From assembly GCA_002430835.1 (NCBI GenBank), contig DJDA01000059.1, positions 444 through 7,390 of the forward strand: 6,947 nt of DNA. Reading direction: 5' to 3'. The notes below the pieces were generated by a model that was not told the DNA's origin, made no database searches, and was given only the letters and a program-made list of their open reading frames with translations. Below are positions 5,778 to 6,947 of the stretch, piece after piece (the stretch's first letter is position 1; each line of letters begins with the position of its first letter). This DNA comes from Brevundimonas sp. UBA5936. GTDB taxonomy: Bacteria; Pseudomonadota; Alphaproteobacteria; Caulobacterales; Caulobacteraceae. Made by a program: the position numbers and the translations under genes.

Positions 5778-6215
5778 ATGAAATCGATGAAACCTCTCGG
5801 CCTGAAAGGCGTCGCGGCCATGTTCGGCCTGGTGGTGCTGATCGGCTTCTTCGGCGGACTTGGCAGCGGCTTCTTGGCCGACCAACCCGGTACGGTGGCG
5901 TTCTGGACGACTGTCGCCTTCACCGCCGTCACGATGGCCGCCGTCCTGGGCGTGTCCTACTGGTGGTGGAGCCGTCTCGACGAGGCTGCGCGCGAAGCGC
6001 ACAAATGGGCCTGGTACTGGGGCGGCAGCACGGGAATGTTGGTCGGTCTCGTCCTCATGCTGATGCTGACCACGCGCCCGGGCGACATCGTTCTTCCCGC
6101 CAGCCTGGGCGAGACGCCGGCTGATCTGGTCGCCGCCGGCATGATCATTATCTTGGGCTTCCAGCTCATCGGCTACGGCCTGGCCTGGGTCTGGTGGTGG
6201 CTGGGCCGTCGTTGA
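5778..6215 (+). CDS. Small four-helix membrane protein of unknown function (first gene of XRE-linked operon)
   Basis: This 145-aa inner-membrane protein has four predicted helices at about 10-32, 40-64, 78-98 and 116-142. The short loop between helices 2 and 3 carries a charged and aromatic motif, WWWSRLDEAAREAHKWAWYW (62-81), with Arg66, Asp68-Glu69, His75 and Lys76. GGSTG (82-86) opens helix 3. I do not recognise a functionally defined family. The frame is open back to a GTG at 5703, but that start would translate across the promoter and operator repeats, so the ATG at 5778 is preferred. Another ATG at 5787 is possible. The ribosome binding site (GGCGAG) is modest. The stop is 10 bp before the next gene and forms part of that gene's ribosome binding region. 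It is probably a sensor, anchor or effector linked to the XRE regulator, but its function is unknown. Confidence 0.8.
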   Translation: MKSMKPLGLKGVAAMFGLVVLIGFFGGLGSGFLADQPGTVAFWTTVAFTAVTMAAVLGVSYWWWSRLDEAAREAHKWAWYWGGSTGMLVGLVLMLMLTTRPGDIVLPASLGETPADLVAAGMIIILGFQLIGYGLAWVWWWLGRR

Positions 6216-6225
6216 GGAGAATGCC

Positions 6226-6669
6226 GTGAGCGACAGCGCTTTCCTGGGCGACAGGCCCTTGGCTCGAACCGGTGTGTTGTTCCTGCTGAAGATGGCGGCG
6301 GGCGTCGTCTGGCTCGCCGGCGCCGCCTGGGGCGGCGCCTATCTGTCCAAGGGCGGCGACGCGCTGCCTTTGAAGGCGCTGGCCGCAGCCGCCGTTGTTC
6401 TGCCTGTCTTCGTCTGGATCGCCGTGCTTCGCCGCCAGGCGGCGATCGATGAGCTGGAAGAGCGTTTGGCCCTGATGGCTCAGGCTCAGGGCGGCTGGTG
6501 GGCCCTGGCCTACGGCTCGACCCTGTTCGTCATCTCGAGCCTGATGGGCGATGGAGTCAGCCCTGTCATGCTGGCGACCCTGCCTGCGGGCGGTTTCCTG
6601 TTCGGCGAGGCGATGGCCCAGGTGGCGCGTTTCAACCTGTCGCGTCCCGGCAAGGAGGGGCGCGCATGA
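6226..6669 (+). CDS. Small four-helix membrane protein of unknown function (second gene of XRE-linked operon)
   Basis: This 147-aa inner-membrane protein starts at GTG with GGAG 6 nt upstream. The nearby ATG at 6221 is out of frame. Hydrophobic helices lie at about 15-40, 48-68, 91-107 and 112-132. The loop between helices 2 and 3 has RRQAAIDELEERLALMAQAQ (69-88), an amphipathic stretch with Asp75-Glu76, and helix 3 contains YGSTLFV (96-102). Size, helix count, the DE pair in the central loop and the GST tripeptide in helix 3 echo the preceding gene, so the two may be distant paralogues, although overall identity looks low. The stop overlaps the XRE start as ATGA, which indicates translational coupling. 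Its C-terminus is short and basic. No enzymatic motif is visible and its function is unknown. Confidence 0.85.
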   Translation: MSDSAFLGDRPLARTGVLFLLKMAAGVVWLAGAAWGGAYLSKGGDALPLKALAAAAVVLPVFVWIAVLRRQAAIDELEERLALMAQAQGGWWALAYGSTLFVISSLMGDGVSPVMLATLPAGGFLFGEAMAQVARFNLSRPGKEGRA

Positions 6670-6863
6670 AGAACCGCCTCAAGGTGCTGCGCGCCGAGCG
6701 CGACTGGAGCCAGGCGCACCTGGCCGACGAACTGGGCGTGTCGCGCCAGACGGTGAACGCGCTCGAGACCGGCCGCTACGATCCCTCCTTGCCGCTGGCG
6801 TTCAAGATCGCCCGGCTGTTCCAGATGCCGATCGAATCCATCTTCATCGACGAAGAAGGCTGA
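6666..6863 (+). CDS. Compact XRE/Cro-family transcriptional regulator
   Basis: This 65-aa protein consists only of a helix-turn-helix domain. Residues 1-10 form helix 1 (KNRLKVLRAER). WSQAHLADELG (14-24) is helix 2. VSRQTVNALETGRYDPSLPLA (25-45) contains the recognition helix, with Ser26, Arg27, Gln28, Thr29 and Asn31 facing DNA. FKIARLFQMPIESIF completes the fold. It belongs to a widespread class of very short regulators (YozG-like) that are often encoded beside small membrane proteins. It has no ligand or dimerisation domain and presumably acts as a dimer. Its ribosome binding site is the strongest in the window (AAGGAGG, 7 nt before the ATG), and the ATG overlaps the preceding stop. Because it is co-transcribed with its neighbours, autoregulation through the 13-bp repeats at 5708-5752 is the simplest model (inference). 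Confidence 0.95.
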   Translation: MKNRLKVLRAERDWSQAHLADELGVSRQTVNALETGRYDPSLPLAFKIARLFQMPIESIFIDEEG

Positions 6864-6899
6864 CGGCTGTTTCTCTTTTGCGACCCTAGGAGCCTGACC

Positions 6900-6947
6900 A
6901 TGATCCGCCGACTCTGGAGCCGCGCCGCCGCCTCCGTCTCCGCCGCC
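6900..6947 (+). CDS. Start of an unidentified protein, 3'-truncated by window edge
   Basis: Only 16 codons are visible: MIRRLWSRAAASVSAA. The start is well supported by AGGAG 7 nt before the ATG. The basic start followed by Ala/Ser/Val residues could be the beginning of a signal peptide or a membrane segment, but too little is present to say. It follows the XRE gene by 36 bp, with a pyrimidine-rich stretch but no hairpin between, so it may be the fourth gene of the same operon and a target of its regulation. Confidence 0.6.
   Translation, partial: MIRRLWSRAAASVSAA

Noticed and set aside
5778..6863. Toxin-antitoxin interpretation of the membrane protein/XRE unit
   Set aside because: The membrane proteins are large (145 and 147 aa) with four helices each, unlike typical small membrane toxins. 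There are two of them, and no toxin family motif is visible. A regulatory or sensing unit fits better, though a test has not been done.

Overview
This is a high-GC chromosomal window with typical alphaproteobacterial content. Gene products, strong G/C bias at third codon positions, a TTG start on prfA, and promoter-like elements fitting the Caulobacter housekeeping consensus (TTGaCgS, 10-14 nt, GCtANAWC, recalled from the literature) all point to Caulobacteraceae, probably Brevundimonas or a relative. The genus is inference. No mobile element, rRNA, tRNA, CRISPR array or phage gene was seen.

Left part (1-1671, + strand): the 3' two thirds of ispG (isoprenoid synthesis), then a small exported DUF333 protein and a glutathione S-transferase-like protein. 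They are 25 and 13 bp apart and probably co-transcribed. Middle part (1675-3151, - strand): a TauE/SafE-family permease and, upstream of it, a response regulator whose receiver domain lies at the C-terminus. The permease gene and the GST gene converge with only 3 bp between them. A 187-bp divergent intergenic region follows. It holds a candidate prfA promoter and an 18-bp perfect palindrome.

Right-centre (3339-5693, + strand): prfA (release factor 1, TTG start) and rmuC (nuclease-fold protein with a membrane anchor and coiled coil), separated by 72 bp with a GC-rich hairpin. prmC, the usual partner of prfA, is not next to it.

Right end (5694-6947, + strand): a compact unit that starts with a well-formed promoter overlapped by two 13-bp near-identical repeats spaced 32 bp apart. 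It encodes two small four-helix membrane proteins of nearly equal size, a 65-aa XRE-type DNA-binding protein whose start overlaps the preceding stop (ATGA), and the first 16 codons of a further gene with a strong ribosome binding site. This membrane-protein/XRE unit, with a plausible self-regulatory operator, is the least characterised part of the window. The rest is mostly conserved housekeeping content in a somewhat rearranged order.
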